Virus record (IMG/VR): IMGVR_UViG_3300044615_001107
Span: 1 to 38,127 of that record
From: a virus
DNA: 38,127 bases
Strand: one strand, 5' to 3'
The position numbers and the translations under genes are program-made. Positions 5,703 through 12,316 of the stretch are shown piece after piece (the stretch's first letter is position 1; each line of letters begins with the position of its first letter). The notes below the pieces were generated by a model. That model was not told where the DNA came from. It did no database searches and saw only the letters and a list, made by a program, of their open reading frames with translations.

Positions 5703-5855
5703 ATGTTAGAAACAATAATCTATTTGGTTGTAGGCGTGATCATCGTAGTTAGTCTGGCATTTTTGGGGCTGTTCGGCTGGTTCTTCGTGAACGTTACGAA
5801 GGGGATTCAAAGAGATCAATCGGCTGTAAAGCCTTTTAAAAAATGGAACCTCTGA
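5703..5855 (+). CDS. Small single-pass membrane protein
   Basis: This is a 50-residue ORF translated by hand from ATG 5703 to TGA 5853-5855. Residues 4-30 are a long hydrophobic segment (TIIYLVVGVIIVVSLAF...) and the C-terminal 20 residues are basic and presumably cytoplasmic. The start follows AAAGGAGACACA, the block's conserved ribosome-binding site, which is the best evidence that this short ORF is real. The family is not recognised. Confidence 0.7.
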   Translation: MLETIIYLVVGVIIVVSLAFLGLFGWFFVNVTKGIQRDQSAVKPFKKWNL

Positions 5856-5900
5856 TCGCGTGCAAGTACTCGGGGACACTAAAAAAAATAAGGAGACACA

Positions 5901-6278
5901 ATGAAAACTGAACAAAAAAAAATGGTGTATCGCGATCCTTGGTTAGACCTTGGCCGCGACTTGAGGCAGTTGGTTTTTTTGAATGACGGCGGTCAAAGCA
6001 ACGTTGATCTAAAATACTCAACGAACTCCAAACGGCCCGCATATCAGTTGGCCCTTAAGGGCACCAGCCTTTATTTTTTCTTTTTTGACTCAGGAGATAT
6101 TCGGTACATCATCGGGCTCAAAAAAAATCGGATTTACGAGATGGGCGACTACAACGAACTCGACCGTGAAATGAAATGGCTGGTAATCAATGCCCGCGAA
6201 GCTTATAAAACGTACGAAAAAGCTAGAGACGACGAGGTGTTAAGTAGGGTTGGGAGCTTACCGTTAGAAAAAAAATAA
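5901..6278 (+). CDS. Unknown early protein
   Basis: The product has 125 residues, soluble and mixed alpha/beta: YRDPWLDLGRDLRQLVFLNDGG, then strands around YQLALKGTSLYFFFFDSGDIRYIIGL, then helices with DELDREMKW-like and EAYKTYEKARDDEV patterns. It starts behind AATAAGGAGACACA. No family is recognised. Confidence 0.75.
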   Translation: MKTEQKKMVYRDPWLDLGRDLRQLVFLNDGGQSNVDLKYSTNSKRPAYQLALKGTSLYFFFFDSGDIRYIIGLKKNRIYEMGDYNELDREMKWLVINAREAYKTYEKARDDEVLSRVGSLPLEKK

Positions 6279-6287
6279 GGAGACACA

Positions 6288-6443
6288 ATGTTTGAGATAG
6301 CTGGCGGAATTATTTTAGGAACACTGTTTTTTATCGGGGTGATTTTAATGTTTTCAAAGGAAGCCCGCGATAATTTACCAATAATTTTTACAGGAATCGT
6401 GATGTTATTGATGATCGGGTTTTTCCTCCTTATCAACCTTTAA
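6288..6443 (+). CDS. Small two-pass membrane protein
   Basis: This is a 51-residue ORF translated by hand. It has two hydrophobic segments (about residues 4-22 and 31-50) joined by the polar loop SKEARDN. The ribosome-binding site AATAAGGAGACACA is the same as that of the gene before it. It is the last gene of the early block before the structured leader at 6444-6617. A holin-like or membrane-perturbing role is possible from shape alone, but its early position makes lysis unlikely. Confidence 0.65.
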   Translation: MFEIAGGIILGTLFFIGVILMFSKEARDNLPIIFTGIVMLLMIGFFLLINL

Positions 6444-6617
6444 AAAAATCAAGCGGATACACTAAGCCGATAAAAAAACCTCTTTCCGGTACGCCGTCAC
6501 TGGTGTACCGTTTCAACATGCCCGCTAGTTTCGGGGCTAGGCCGTAAAGGCCCGATACCTGAGAGGGGTGCAATCTCTCAGATATCAGTAAGCAGACCCT
6601 ATGTAGCTAGAGGTGCT
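6444..6617 (+). promoter_or_regulatory. Structured leader upstream of the initiator gene
   Basis: These 174 bases hold no gene but at least three strong inverted repeats. CGGTACGCC (6487-6495) pairs with GGTGTACCG (6502-6510), nine pairs including one G-U. TCGGG (6531-6535) can pair with CCCGA (6551-6555), in competition with GGCC-GTAAA-GGCC (6540-6552). CTGAGAG (6559-6565) pairs with CTCTCAG (6575-6581), and the stem extends past one mismatch into ATA/TAT. No T-run long enough for a clear terminator follows any of them. It may be an attenuator, an RNase site or a non-coding RNA. I could not match it to a named riboswitch or ribozyme. Confidence 0.55.
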
Positions 6618-7688
6618 ATGTTTTCAAAGATACCGCCATCCCTTCCATCCGGCAAGGACGAATCTGTCCGAATCAGAATGTTTTTCAAAGCGCATACGGA
6701 CGTTTTAGAGTCAAACCTTAGCGCACACGAAAAACTTATCCTAATCGCAATTGAATCATGGAACGATGACCGAGACTGCGTATATGGCGCGGAGAGGTTG
6801 GCGCGTTACGCGAGTTGCTGCGTACGAACTGCAAAAACGGTCACCGCTGCATTAGAAAAAAAAGGGCTGATAACTATCACGCCACGAACAGGCGACACCA
6901 ACATATATAAAGCGGCTTCTTCGGTAGCCGACATTCTAAGAAATGCAGCACCCGTGCAAGAGTTGCACGCCCCCCGTGCAAATGCTGCACGCCCCCCCGT
7001 GCAAGAGCTGCACCCCACCCGTGCAACAGTTGCACCCAATAAGAATATACATAAGATCAATGATAAGATTATTGATAAGATCATCGTCGCTGACGCTCCT
7101 CTACCCACCGAACCTGAATTAAAGAATCCTTTAATAGACCTCGACTCTGTTAAAGAGCCTCTGGAAACTCTGGAAGAACCTGAGATCTCGGACCTTACCC
7201 ATCCCCCCAGAGACTCCGCGCCCCCCCTTCCCAAGAAAAAAAAGACCCCTTCACGGAACACCTCTTTCCCGAGCCCCGAATTTTGGGCAAGCGTAAAACC
7301 TAACCTCCTAAGTTGGATGAGAGACCATGGAGCCGAAGGGAGTGATGAGGTTTTGCTCCCTTGGATTGATGAGCGGCTGGAAAAACTCGAAGGAGCGGCC
7401 CTTTCCAAGAACCTAAAATTCGCGGCATGGGACCGCACCTTCATGACATGGTATCGGCATCTTATCCCAGACAAATATAAACGGGGATTCGATTGGTTCG
7501 TGCGAAACGCTGTCGACCAACCAAGATTCTTAGAAGTTTGGAAGAAAAAAAAGGATCTAGAAGCGTTTGGCTATTCCGACGAAGCAATCGAAGGCTACAG
7601 AAAAACACTTTTAAATTTTGATGAGGACAGCCCTTGGGGAGGATCCAAGATCAAGCATTTTAGAAAAACCGTACAAAAAGGAGCATAA
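6618..7688 (+). CDS. Replication initiator with internal origin (lambda O-like arrangement)
   Basis: The product has 356 residues. Residues about 20-95 form a winged-helix DNA-binding domain of the phage replication-protein type (LSAHEKLILIAIESWND... GAERLARYASCCVRTAKTVTAALEKKGLI). Residues about 110-215 are a low-complexity linker rich in Pro, Ala and acidic residues. Its DNA carries four palindromic iterons (6954-7035) and three AT-rich 12-mers (7051-7086). Residues about 218-356 are a second, mostly helical and Trp-rich domain that in comparable initiators contacts the helicase or its loader. The helicase gene follows with its ribosome-binding site inside the last codons. No primase or polymerase is present, so the host replisome is presumably recruited. 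The start at ATG 6618 follows AGAGG. Confidence 0.85.
   Translation: MFSKIPPSLPSGKDESVRIRMFFKAHTDVLESNLSAHEKLILIAIESWNDDRDCVYGAERLARYASCCVRTAKTVTAALEKKGLITITPRTGDTNIYKAASSVADILRNAAPVQELHAPRANAARPPVQELHPTRATVAPNKNIHKINDKIIDKIIVADAPLPTEPELKNPLIDLDSVKEPLETLEEPEISDLTHPPRDSAPPLPKKKKTPSRNTSFPSPEFWASVKPNLLSWMRDHGAEGSDEVLLPWIDERLEKLEGAALSKNLKFAAWDRTFMTWYRHLIPDKYKRGFDWFVRNAVDQPRFLEVWKKKKDLEAFGYSDEAIEGYRKTLLNFDEDSPWGGSKIKHFRKTVQKGA
6954..7035. repeat. Four origin iterons, GTGCA-N5-TGCAC
   Basis: The copies are GTGCAAGAGTTGCAC (6954-6968), GTGCAAATGCTGCAC (6976-6990), GTGCAAGAGCTGCAC (6999-7013) and GTGCAACAGTTGCAC (7021-7035), starting 22, 23 and 22 bases apart. Each is an inverted repeat of GTGCA around five bases. 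Copies 1 and 3 are read as VQELH. Copies 2 and 4 lie in another codon phase and are read as RANAA-R and RATVA. The conserved unit is therefore DNA, not protein. The spacing of about two helical turns would put bound initiator on one face. Confidence 0.85.
7039..7086. other. AT-rich stretch with three tandem 12-mers, candidate unwinding element
   Basis: ATAAGATCAATG (7051), ATAAGATTATTG (7063) and ATAAGATCATCG (7075) are three 12-base units in perfect register, directly after the iterons. They lie in a stretch otherwise made of AT-rich codons (Asn, Lys, Ile). Iterons next to AT-rich repeats inside the initiator gene is the lambda origin layout, so DNA melting probably starts here. Because 12 is four codons, the repeat also gives a repeated peptide, which weakens the DNA-level argument slightly. 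Confidence 0.7.
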
Positions 7689-7692
7689 AACG

Positions 7693-9015
7693 ATGAGCTA
7701 TAAACTGGAAACGGCAATTTTGAGTTGGTGTATTGTAGAACCTCAGTACATCGACAAGCTGATTGAGCGAGGCTTGAAAGAGCAGCACTTCCAAGAAGGC
7801 CGCCACAAGGCTCTCTGGCGCGTCATGGCGTTAGGGGTAGGGGTAGACAAGGGGGACGGCTACTTTGACTTACCACGGGCATTCTCGGCCCTCTCAGAGG
7901 CATCTCAGAAAGAATGGGGCTCGGTGGTTGAGCTGAGTAAGCTTATCGACAATCCAGACCGTGGGGCATCGGGCGAAGCAATGCTCTTTGAATCTCGTAC
8001 TTTGATTGACGGTTTTAAGAAAAACCAAGTTTTAAGCCGGATCAAGTCGGCCTATCTCGAGATGGAAGGCTCCTCCGATTGGCAAAAGGTTTGGGCAAAG
8101 CTAGAGCTGGAATTATCGAGTCTCAATTCTGATACTGGTCCGACTCTTCGCCATGCAGCAGAATTGTTGGAAAATTTCCTCATTCCGACTGGTGAGCCCA
8201 AAGAACGGATAAAAGTTTGTTCAGGAATAAAAACACTTGATGAAAGCTTTTTAAGGCCGGAAGGAAAGGTAATTTACTTAGGGGCAAGAACGGGAGTTGG
8301 GAAAAGCGCGCTCGCTCAACAAATAGCTGTAAAGACGGCAGAAGCCGGTACGCCCGTAGCGGTGTTTAGCTATGAAATGACACAGGATGAGAACGGCGGA
8401 AGGCTTGCTCAGTACTGCGCGAAAATTCAGGGGGACCGAGTTTGGGAAGATGATTGGACAAACGAGGAATGCGCACGGGTTTTTAATGCTGCGGAAAAAC
8501 TTCGAAGAATGGAGCTTTACATTGAATCGAATAAGTCAAAGACATTCGAAGAGCTGTTAGCAGATATCAGGCGATTAAGGCGGGTAAAAAATATCAAAGT
8601 TGTCTTTATCGACTATCTTACGCTGTTAAAAAGCTCGGCAAAGTCCTTCTCTCGACGCGAAGAATTGGAGCGGATTTGTACCGATTTGCAGAACTTCGTT
8701 AAAGAAACGGGGATTTGCTGTTTTGTGTTGGCCCAGTTGAATCGTGATGTAAAAAACAGCTTGGATAAGCCGAATCTGACGCATTTTAAAGACACAGGAC
8801 AGATAGAACAATCAGCGGATATAGCTATATTACTTTCACGGGTAAATGACGATTCGCGCTATGTTTTGGCCGATTTTGCAAAGGTCCGGTTTGGCAAGAG
8901 GCGAGAAGTGTATTTAGACGTTGAACCAGAAACGTTAACTTATAAAGAAGGGCTTCCACCTGTCGCGCCGATTGGCGCAGCGGGTGACATTTTTGCTGAC
9001 CAAAATAATTTTTAA
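7693..9015 (+). CDS. dnaB: Replicative DNA helicase, DnaB family
   Basis: The product has 440 residues and unwinds DNA ahead of the replication fork as a hexamer. The N-terminal 115 residues are the helical DnaB N-terminal domain (ETAILSWCIVEPQYIDKLIERGL...). The RecA-like motor follows: Walker A GARTGVGKS (197-205), Walker B VVFIDYLTLL (303-312), AQLNRDV (347-353), QIEQSADIAILLSR (370-383) and the basic KVRFGKRR region (397-404). It is slightly shorter than bacterial DnaB (about 470). ATG 7693 is chosen because AAAAAGGAG precedes it at normal spacing; an earlier in-frame ATG lies deep within the initiator gene. No separate helicase loader gene is evident, so the initiator may load it directly. 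Confidence 0.93.
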   Translation: MSYKLETAILSWCIVEPQYIDKLIERGLKEQHFQEGRHKALWRVMALGVGVDKGDGYFDLPRAFSALSEASQKEWGSVVELSKLIDNPDRGASGEAMLFESRTLIDGFKKNQVLSRIKSAYLEMEGSSDWQKVWAKLELELSSLNSDTGPTLRHAAELLENFLIPTGEPKERIKVCSGIKTLDESFLRPEGKVIYLGARTGVGKSALAQQIAVKTAEAGTPVAVFSYEMTQDENGGRLAQYCAKIQGDRVWEDDWTNEECARVFNAAEKLRRMELYIESNKSKTFEELLADIRRLRRVKNIKVVFIDYLTLLKSSAKSFSRREELERICTDLQNFVKETGICCFVLAQLNRDVKNSLDKPNLTHFKDTGQIEQSADIAILLSRVNDDSRYVLADFAKVRFGKRREVYLDVEPETLTYKEGLPPVAPIGAAGDIFADQNNF

Positions 9016-9033
9016 TAAATACAGGAGACGCAC

Positions 9034-9429
9034 ATGATAGGCAGGGACTGGTTAGCCGAGGCGGTTGCTTACTTCAGCGAGGAAAAACAAAAATTAAAAA
9101 CGGAGACACCAATGATAGACGATGATAGAGCGAAACAACTAATCGAGGAGAGCGCAGAATCCCTCAACCAAAAAAACGCTTATACCCTTGGGAAAAGAAA
9201 GTTGCAGGAAGAGGCAACCCCGTATATCGAGGCCTATAGAACACATGAAGAAAAGTATTTAATCAAAGCTGTGGAGAGCCTGTTGAGCGAAGCGATTGAC
9301 AAAGAAGATATTCGCCTAGTGGTAATTGCTCGGGAAGCGCTGAAAGCATTGAGACAAAAACCTAAAACCGATCTTAATTTTTCGAAGATTTGGGACCCGG
9401 AATTGAAAGCTGTTGATTGGACGAAATAA
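9034..9429 (+). CDS. Unknown helical protein between helicase and SSB, with two possible starts
   Basis: The product has 131 residues, charged and helical, with no membrane segment. The family is not recognised. The ATG at 9034 follows CAGGAGACGCAC. An in-frame ATG at 9112 (residue 27) follows CGGAGACACCA, an equally good copy of this phage's ribosome-binding site. Both a 131- and a 105-residue form may be made. Its location suggests a replication accessory role, which is inference. Confidence 0.75.
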   Translation: MIGRDWLAEAVAYFSEEKQKLKTETPMIDDDRAKQLIEESAESLNQKNAYTLGKRKLQEEATPYIEAYRTHEEKYLIKAVESLLSEAIDKEDIRLVVIAREALKALRQKPKTDLNFSKIWDPELKAVDWTK

Positions 9430-9452
9430 CAATAAAACAAGGAGATAAAACC

Positions 9453-9779
9453 ATGACAGACACATCAGTAATAAACATGATTCGAGTGCGCGGCGAAGTT
9501 AAATCAGTGGAAGAGTTTTGGAGCAAAGACGGACGCTCGCTGTCGAAGATAAGAATCGATTTAGACCTTACAAAGTTTGGGCAAAACTTCGCCATCCTTA
9601 CCATAGATGGCGAGCTTGCAAAACACGCGAGAATCGGGGCAATTGTTGAGATAAAGGGCAAGCTAGGCGGTAAAGAGCATAACGGCAAAATGTTTGGAGA
9701 TGCAAAGGTGACTGACATCGTTGAGATTCAGCCACCACCAAAAGCGCATCCGAATGACGATGACGTTCTTCCGTTTTAA
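9453..9779 (+). CDS. ssb: Single-stranded DNA-binding protein
   Basis: The product has 108 residues: an OB-fold with strands INMIRVRGEVKSVEEFW, SLSKIRIDLDLT, FAILTIDGELAKHARIGAIVEIKGKLGG and GDAKVTDIVEIQ. A short Pro-rich linker and the acidic tip DDDVLPF follow. That tip is the SSB signature used to dock partner proteins. It is shorter than bacterial SSB because the linker is reduced. The ATG at 9453 follows CAAGGAGATAAAACC. It sits in the replication block after the helicase and probably also serves the RecT system. Confidence 0.85.
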   Translation: MTDTSVINMIRVRGEVKSVEEFWSKDGRSLSKIRIDLDLTKFGQNFAILTIDGELAKHARIGAIVEIKGKLGGKEHNGKMFGDAKVTDIVEIQPPPKAHPNDDDVLPF

Positions 9780-9791
9780 AGTGGAGCAGTG

Positions 9792-10106
9792 ATGGAATTG
9801 ACCGACAAACAAAAACAGAAAATCGAGATTCGGGACCTTCAAAGCTTAGGTAAATCATTGTACGGCGACCTACAGAAAAACGCTCGAATGATGAACGCTC
9901 TGCTGGTGCGAGTAGACGAAAACGACGAAGCAGCAATAAGGAGATTGAACCAATTCAAGCACGAACAATTGTATCTAGCGGAGAAAATCTACAGATGCCA
10001 CGAGAGACTAGACGAATTAGGAGAGATATTAGAACTAAAATGGCCCCTAAATAGGTTCGCCGAGAAGCAAAGAAAATGGATTGAATCAGTAGGAAGACCG
10101 CAATGA
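9792..10106 (+). CDS. Unknown coiled-coil protein
   Basis: The product has 104 residues, almost entirely helical and highly charged (DKQKQKIEIRDLQSLGKSLYGDL..., NQFKHEQLYLAEKIYRCHERLDELGEIL). The ATG at 9792 follows GTGGAG; an adjacent GTG at 9789 is a less likely start. It overlaps the next gene by four bases (ATGA), so the two are probably translationally coupled and may form a complex. No family is recognised. Confidence 0.7.
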   Translation: MELTDKQKQKIEIRDLQSLGKSLYGDLQKNARMMNALLVRVDENDEAAIRRLNQFKHEQLYLAEKIYRCHERLDELGEILELKWPLNRFAEKQRKWIESVGRPQ

Positions 10107-10339
10107 TACCAGGCGAAGCGTTGTTAATTCGGAAGCAACGCGCCGTCCGTGAGATGCAGTTTGAACTCGCAGAATGGGCGCGGAGAGAAGAACGGGTTTT
10201 GATGAAAAAAACCGTAGACGAAGGGCAAAAAGCGGAAGATGATAGGATGCGTGCGTTATTTAGAATCGCTGAAACTAAGCAACGCATCCAAAAAGAGATT
10301 GAGCAGTACGAGATGGAAATTAAGTTGTTAGAGATGTGA
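10103..10339 (+). CDS. Unknown small coiled-coil protein
   Basis: The product has 78 residues, helical with heptad-like spacing (MQFELAEWARREERVLMKK..., TKQRIQKEIEQYEMEIKLLEM). Its start overlaps the previous stop as ATGA. No family is recognised. Paired coiled-coil genes between SSB and a membrane protein suggest an oligomeric accessory factor, which is inference. Confidence 0.7.
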   Translation: MIPGEALLIRKQRAVREMQFELAEWARREERVLMKKTVDEGQKAEDDRMRALFRIAETKQRIQKEIEQYEMEIKLLEM

Positions 10340-10366
10340 AACACACAAAAAAAGAAAGAGAAACAC

Positions 10367-10711
10367 ATGAAAAAGATAGTAGATTGCAAGACAGAAATTA
10401 GAAAAGGCGAACTGTATCAGACAAAGTTCTACAGTGACGGCAGCAAGGAAGAACGCCGCATTGATGATGCTCAGATGAGTAAGTTGATGCGGGCGATCAT
10501 GGACCAAAAAGAAGCCATCGCTGACCGCCCGAATCTGAAACTGATTAAAGGCGGCAAACAGTCTGGAATGGCGGATATCGGCTGGATTGCTCTTTGTTCG
10601 CTCGTCTGGATCACAGTCATGATTCTCGGTTGCGTTGAGCAAGATGATAGATGCGTGACTCCTGGCTGGTCAAAGCATAAAGATTGTTACGGGGAGCCTG
10701 TAGATTACTAA
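10367..10711 (+). CDS. Unknown protein with one C-terminal membrane segment
   Basis: The product has 114 residues. The first 65 are charged (CKTEIRKGELYQTKFYSDGSKEERRIDD...). Residues about 68-88 (ADIGWIALCSLVWITVMILG) are a membrane segment, followed by a short Cys-containing tail (CVEQDDRCVTPGWSKHKDCYG). The start follows AAAGAGAAACAC. The tail would be periplasmic, where its cysteines could pair. No family is recognised. Confidence 0.65.
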   Translation: MKKIVDCKTEIRKGELYQTKFYSDGSKEERRIDDAQMSKLMRAIMDQKEAIADRPNLKLIKGGKQSGMADIGWIALCSLVWITVMILGCVEQDDRCVTPGWSKHKDCYGEPVDY

Positions 10712-10728
10712 CAAAAAAAGGGCGCGAG

Positions 10729-11070
10729 ATGGAGATAAAACACCTCATCCCTTACACCGACGACGATGACGTAGGCCGCATCCAAGAGCATAGCCTCTGG
10801 TGCGGTGTCATCGAAAGGCTGGTGCTAGACCTTCGCGCCCCTCTCGACCACCCTTTGCGAATACGGCAGAGGGCTATCCGCGACTTCCTACTTCACATCG
10901 ACTTTATGCGCGAGATTCTCGAAGAACGGTGCGGTTTCGCAGAGTCGATTGCCGCTGGCTATTTTAAAAAGCTCGAAAACTTAGTCAAACAAAGTCAAAA
11001 AGAACTCGACACTGGCATTGTAAAGGTTCTTCCCGTGCGAAGCTGGTGGGCAAAGAGGCTCATACAATGA
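10729..11070 (+). CDS. Unknown helical protein
   Basis: The product has 113 residues. It opens with an acidic segment (IPYTDDDDVGRIQEH) and continues as amphipathic helices (WCGVIERLVLDLRAPL, RQRAIRDFLLHIDFMREILEERCG, YFKKLENLVKQSQKEL). ATG 10729 is chosen because it avoids overlapping the previous gene, although the ribosome-binding site (AAAAGGGCGCGAG) is only moderate. It overlaps the next gene by four bases (ATGA). Not recognised. Confidence 0.7.
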   Translation: MEIKHLIPYTDDDDVGRIQEHSLWCGVIERLVLDLRAPLDHPLRIRQRAIRDFLLHIDFMREILEERCGFAESIAAGYFKKLENLVKQSQKELDTGIVKVLPVRSWWAKRLIQ

Positions 11071-11453
11071 ATATCATCATCATTTTTCTGACTCTGTTGG
11101 GCATAGCTATTGGCGCGTGGGGATACAAGACCCGCGAAGACCGTTTAGGCGGGATGCCGTGGTCGGATATCTCTCAGGCTCAACTAGAACTGCACCACAA
11201 ACTTGTCATTGCCATGGCTGACCGAGCGCACTTGGACCCCGCCTGCAGAGAGCTCCTGCGGCATCAGGTAAAGCTCCTTAAATCGGTAGGTGTCGTAGGT
11301 AAGGAGGTGCTGGACGTGTCGCCTAGCGTGCTTTTAGAGCCTCCTAAGCCGCAGTCTGACGGCTTTACTAAAATCTCTGAAAACAAATGGGTAAGAAATG
11401 AAGAAAAACAAGAAGGGTTCGGATTCTACGACCGCGATACCGGATCTGAGTGA
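11067..11453 (+). CDS. Unknown membrane-anchored protein
   Basis: The product has 128 residues. Residues 2-19 (NIIIIFLTLLGIAIGAWG) are an N-terminal membrane anchor or signal sequence without a lipobox, followed by a soluble domain. The start overlaps the previous stop as ATGA. Its last 56 bases overlap the VRR-NUC gene in another frame. Not recognised. Confidence 0.65.
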   Translation: MNIIIIFLTLLGIAIGAWGYKTREDRLGGMPWSDISQAQLELHHKLVIAMADRAHLDPACRELLRHQVKLLKSVGVVGKEVLDVSPSVLLEPPKPQSDGFTKISENKWVRNEEKQEGFGFYDRDTGSE

Positions 11454-11781
11454 GCATCAAATACAGTGCGCTGTTGTTGATTATTGTGCGCTGAAAGGTA
11501 TCCCAGTGTTCGCCATCCCTAACGGCGGAGACCGGCATGTGGCGGTGGCGGTCAAACTAAAGAAAGAGGGCGTTAAATCTGGCGTTCCAGACCTTTTTAT
11601 ACCGATTGTAAACAGCAAGTACGGCGGTCTTTTCATCGAAATGAAACGACCGAAGGGCAAATTAAGTGACGTTCAAAAGTTTTGGCTGAATCTGTTAGAG
11701 GACCAAGGCTATCGGGTAAAGGTCTGCTACGGAGTGGACGAGGCGATTCGTTGGATTGATGATTACTGCGGAATCGCTTAG
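11398..11781 (+). CDS. VRR-NUC domain nuclease
   Basis: The product has 127 residues and is a stand-alone VRR-NUC nuclease of the PD-(D/E)XK superfamily, common in phage replication modules. Visible motifs are the helix HQIQCAVVDYCALKG, then GVKSGVPDLFIP with the catalytic Asp of GxPD, then LFIEMKRPKGKLSDVQ with the ExK pair, then the terminal strand and helix YRVKVCYGVDEAIRWI. Such enzymes cut flap or branched DNA, a plausible job at replication or recombination intermediates. The gene overlaps its predecessor and ends 25 bases before a strong terminator. Confidence 0.9.
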   Translation: MKKNKKGSDSTTAIPDLSEHQIQCAVVDYCALKGIPVFAIPNGGDRHVAVAVKLKKEGVKSGVPDLFIPIVNSKYGGLFIEMKRPKGKLSDVQKFWLNLLEDQGYRVKVCYGVDEAIRWIDDYCGIA

Positions 11782-11805
11782 ACTTGTCTTGTGTTTCTTT
11801 TTTGA

Positions 11806-11842
11806 CCCTCCACGTCCTGAATGGGATATGGAGGGTTTTTTG
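11806..11842 (+). terminator. Intrinsic terminator of the rightward replication operon
   Basis: CCCTCCA (11806-11812) pairs with TGGAGGG (11829-11835), followed directly by TTTTTT. It lies 25 bases after the VRR-NUC stop and next to the end of the leftward glycine-rich genes, so it separates two convergent operons. Confidence 0.85.
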
Positions 11843-11843
11843 T

Positions 11844-12113
11844 TTACTCTTTCAGCTCGTCCGTACCATCTGAGTGACTGCTCCCGTCAACTGGTCCGAA
11901 CCCGAAACCCGTTCCGTCTAAATTCGATCCTCCATCGCCAAAAGCGCGATAATCCCCAAAATAGAAGCCTCCTAAATTCGTATAAAAGCCACGTCCAAGA
12001 CTCGTGCCCCATCCATAGCCGAACCCTGAGCTTGCTCCAACCCCAGTATGAAAATCAGCCGCGCGGCCATCGCCAAAACAGAGAGTATCTTCTAGATCTT
12101 CCATTCCATTCAT
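11844..12113 (-). CDS. Glycine-rich protein 3
   Basis: The product has 89 residues from ATG 12113 (or 86 from ATG 12104, MEDLEDTL). It is rich in Gly, Phe, Asp and Ser in short GX units (FGDGR, GFGYGWG, GTGFGFGP). It is the last gene of the leftward recombination operon and overlaps the previous stop as ATGA. Alternating-glycine proteins can form extended or polyglycine-helix structures, but nothing here shows a function. It shares the MEDL start, within a 14-base DNA match, with the 28-residue ORF at 12300. That suggests internal duplication. Confidence 0.55.
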   Translation of the reverse strand: MNGMEDLEDTLCFGDGRAADFHTGVGASSGFGYGWGTSLGRGFYTNLGGFYFGDYRAFGDGGSNLDGTGFGFGPVDGSSHSDGTDELKE

Positions 12114-12316
12114 GCTTCACCTTCATTCCCATCGCCATCGCCATAGCCATCGCCAGAGCCCCAGCCATCGCCAGAGCCATAGCCAGAGCCATCGCCATAG
12201 CCAAAGCCCAAGCCATCGCCCAAGCCATAGCCATAGCCCCAACCAAAGCCAGAGCCAGATCCCGATGCGCTACCCGAACCGCAAATGATTTTATTTTTGT
12301 CACTTATATTCCCCAT
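12110..12316 (-). CDS. Glycine-rich protein 2, near-perfect GX repeat
   Basis: The product has 68 residues. After a 12-residue polar start (GNISDKNKIIC), glycine occupies every second position to near the C-terminus, alternating with Asp, Ser, Tyr, Phe, Trp, Ala or Leu. The DNA is a run of diverged hexamers, GGCGATGGCTAT-like on the coding strand. The start follows AGGGGCGTAA. It overlaps the preceding small ORF by 17 bases and the following one by four. The pattern could be a repeat artefact, but the intact frame and overlapping starts favour translation. Confidence 0.55.
   Translation of the reverse strand: MGNISDKNKIICGSGSASGSGSGFGWGYGYGLGDGLGFGYGDGSGYGSGDGWGSGDGYGDGDGNEGEA
12116..12260. 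repeat. Degenerate hexanucleotide repeat tract
   Basis: On the + strand the tract consists of units of the form CCATCG, CCATAG, CCAGAG and CCAAAG joined by CC/GC. It encodes alternating Gly-X on the minus strand and Ala/Ile/Arg dipeptides on the plus strand. A shorter piece of the same repeat (GCCAGAGCCAAAGCCAGAGC) is at 12350-12370. Such tracts change length by slippage. Confidence 0.65.

Noticed and set aside
6487-6510. Intrinsic terminator of the early operon
   Set aside because: The stem is strong, but only TTTC follows, so it was kept as part of a structured leader.
6954-7035. CRISPR-like array
   Set aside because: The repeats are 15 bases with 7-8 base gaps, are palindromic and lie within a coding region. 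They fit origin iterons, not CRISPR.
6806-7474. 222-codon minus-strand ORF
   Set aside because: It is fully antisense to the initiator gene and contains low-complexity sequence from the linker and iterons.
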